Made by a program: the position numbers and the translations under genes
The notes under the pieces: generated by a model
Database searches by the model: none
Told to the model about the DNA's origin: nothing
Seen by the model: only the letters and a program-made list of their open reading frames with translations
Assembly: GCA_964631745.1 (NCBI GenBank)
Contig: CAZVWV010000055.1
Location: 1 to 22,159 of the forward strand
Direction: 5' to 3'
Length of the DNA stretch: 22,159 nt
Source of the DNA: CAZVWV01 sp964631745
GTDB lineage: Bacteria; Bdellovibrionota_C; UBA2361; JBGSMV01
Part shown: positions 21,192 to 22,159 of the stretch, one piece after another
How positions within the stretch are numbered: position 1 is the first letter of the stretch
Layout: every line of letters begins with the position of its first letter

Positions 21192-21482
21192 TCAAGCCGC
21201 GATGTGATCAATCCGCTTAAGGTTAGCCCCTCTGACTAAACCAAGTTCCCAGTTATTCTGAAGATTGAGCCAAAACTGAGGGCTAGCACCAAGGGCTTGT
21301 GAAAGTTTCATTGCCATCTCCGCACTAATCCCTCTTTTTCCCCTACAGATCTCATTGATCGTCTTAGCTAAAACGCCGATATGCTCGGCCAAGGCGGCCT
21401 GGCTAATTTCTAGCTCATCAAGCTCATCTTGTAGCACTTTCCCTGGATGTACCGGCGTTATGTGTTCTGTGTTTTTCTTCAT
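21192..21482 (-). CDS. higA: HigA-family antitoxin (copy 2)
   Basis: This 96-residue antitoxin of a second HigBA module neutralises the toxin and represses the operon. The family mark VHPGKVLQDELDE (11-23) is followed by a helix-turn-helix (about 27-60) containing ISQAALAEHIGVLAKTINEICRGKRGIS and the WLNLQNNWEL segment. It follows higB2 by 18 nt. The ATG at 21482 has no clear Shine-Dalgarno, unlike higA1, so coupling to the toxin gene or S1-aided initiation is likely. It converges on the small membrane-protein gene. Confidence 0.93.
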   Translation of the reverse strand: MKKNTEHITPVHPGKVLQDELDELEISQAALAEHIGVLAKTINEICRGKRGISAEMAMKLSQALGASPQFWLNLQNNWELGLVRGANLKRIDHIAA

Positions 21483-21500
21483 ATCTAATATTCAATTATT

Positions 21501-21797
21501 TTAGTGGTAATCCACGATTTCCACTTCGTACGCATGTTGCTCTTCCCAAACGAAACATATCCGATACTGGTCGTTGATGCGAAGACTGAGCTGTCCCTTT
21601 CTATTGCCCTTTAACATTTCTAGCCTATTTCCCCTCAATTCTTGTAAATCCCTTAAGGATGTTGCCGCGCCAATTCTTGCAAGCTTAATCTGGGCCTTTT
21701 GGTGAAGCTCCCTTGGCAATAATCGCAAAGCCTGCTTGGAAGATTTGCCATAATTAATGTCTTCAGTCGCCTGATTTTTGAAGCTTCGAATTGCCAT
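21501..21797 (-). CDS. higB: HigB-family toxin, RelE/ParE fold (copy 2)
   Basis: This 98-residue basic protein of the HigB/RelE family is a predicted ribosome-dependent mRNA endonuclease. The core GNRLEMLKGNR...SLRINDQYRICFVW (57-84) and the end YEVEIVDYH match HigB1 of this window closely, while the N-terminal half differs. It is full length. AGGA lies 7 nt before the ATG, but the predicted transcription start falls inside or after it, so the site may not be used. It is the first gene of the operon, with higA 18 nt downstream, and is controlled by the palindrome at 21813-21827. Confidence 0.93.
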   Translation of the reverse strand: MAIRSFKNQATEDINYGKSSKQALRLLPRELHQKAQIKLARIGAATSLRDLQELRGNRLEMLKGNRKGQLSLRINDQYRICFVWEEQHAYEVEIVDYH

Positions 21798-21808
21798 GCG
21801 CTCATCCT

Positions 21809-21838
21809 ACTATACCACCTGGTGGTAATAAGGGGCAA
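21809..21838 (-). promoter_or_regulatory. higBA-2 promoter with palindromic operator
   Basis: On the minus strand TTGCCC (21838-21833) and TATAGT (21814-21809) are 18 nt apart. A perfect palindrome of 7-bp arms around one base, TACCACCTGGTGGTA (21813-21827), fills the spacer and touches the -10. It differs in sequence from the operator of the first module, so the two HigA repressors probably do not cross-regulate. Transcription would begin only about 5 nt before the ATG. Confidence 0.65.
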
Positions 21839-22159
21839 GAGGTAAATTTTAGCGGTGCGAAATAGCCGGTTGAATTCGCGGGATTTCGCGCCTTTGCGCA
21901 GCAGTGGTTGCTAAAGTATCGTTTTGGCGCGAAACTCTTGATTCAGCAGGGTATTCTAACCTTGAGATCAATAGGAGATGTTATGAGCAGGTTTTGCCAA
22001 CTGGAGCCACCCTATTTTTCAGTACTTATTCGATCCCAAAGCAACTATTAGGCCCTAATGAGATCGACTTGGACCAGAAAGCGAACTGTAAAAGTAGGGT
22101 GGCTCCCACGGCCATTAAGTTAAGCGTCTTTTGCTCGTAACTCGCGGGCGGTCCAGCAA
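21839..22159. other. Right-end gap beyond higBA-2
   Basis: No convincing gene is seen up to the window edge. A 78-codon GTG-started frame at 21904-22140 runs through the repeat, has no ribosome-binding site and is not conserved in the other copy. The main content is repeat copy B. Confidence 0.5.
22003..22106. repeat. Dispersed repeat, copy B, with terminal inverted repeats
   Basis: GGAGCCACCCTA (22003-22014) and TAGGGTGGCTCC (22095-22106) are exact complements. Pairing continues inward with TTTTTCAGT against the complement of ACTGTAAAAG (one mismatch, one extra base), giving a ~104-bp hairpin-like element with ~21-bp imperfect ends. Its right 78 nt (22029-22106) match copy A at about 87 percent. 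This resembles a MITE or a folded recombination or RNA element; no transposase lies nearby. Confidence 0.7.

Noticed and set aside
21904..22140. 78-codon GTG-started frame at the right end
   Set aside because: No ribosome-binding site, runs through repeat copy B, and the frame is broken by stops in copy A, so it is not a conserved coding region.
22003..22159. Possible integron attC site (inverted repeats, GTTAAGC fitting GTTRRRY downstream)
   Set aside because: No matching RYYYAAC partner at suitable spacing and no L boxes next to the core sites; no integrase in the window.

Overview
The window looks like chromosomal DNA of a Gram-negative bacterium of roughly balanced GC content. Three things suggest this. 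It carries housekeeping genes (cmk-rpsA, mutS, a CCA-adding enzyme, uup). It encodes periplasmic or inner-membrane envelope proteins, namely an Amidase_3 with a signal peptide and a membrane-anchored SPOR protein. It also has a pseudopilin. The order mutS - amidase - tRNA nucleotidyltransferase - ArgRS-like gene - SPOR gene recalls deltaproteobacterial-type genomes. That placement is an inference from remembered gene order, not a search result.

Layout. 1-1982 (minus): a large, unrecognised, mostly helical protein that runs off the left edge. 2362-4185 (minus): the ABC-F ATPase Uup. 4277-5590: an AT-richer island with a higBA toxin-antitoxin operon (minus), its palindromic operator, and a divergent isochorismatase-like hydrolase. 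5793-6440 (minus): beta-carbonic anhydrase. 6767-7219 (plus): an orphan type IV pseudopilin. 7238-7906 (minus): a small retropepsin-like protease with a small acidic partner. 8081-12115 (plus): csaA - GT87 glycosyltransferase - cmk - rpsA, the first three joined by ATGA overlaps. 12248-12628 (minus): a stand-alone receiver domain. 12733-20197 (plus): mutS - amidase - CCA-adding enzyme - degenerate ArgRS - SPOR protein. 20198-22159: repeat-rich accessory DNA with a small membrane protein and a second higBA operon, bracketed by two copies of an ~78-bp repeat.

How the genes work together. Most of the window serves nucleotide metabolism and translation (Cmk, S1, CsaA, Uup, CCA enzyme) and DNA repair (MutS). 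The amidase and SPOR protein act in peptidoglycan remodelling and division. The two higBA modules are paralogous stress or addiction modules, and in both the palindromic operator lies on a promoter set almost on the toxin start codon.

Most unusual points: a pseudo-arginyl-tRNA synthetase without HIGH or KMSKS motifs where argS might be expected; a 12-bp in-frame minisatellite inside the mutS ATPase domain; an 86-nt overlap in which the mutS tail also encodes the amidase signal peptide; a perfect 12-bp hairpin enclosing the csaA start codon; and the repeat pair around the second higBA locus. No CRISPR array, rRNA, tRNA, transposase or integrase gene was recognised.
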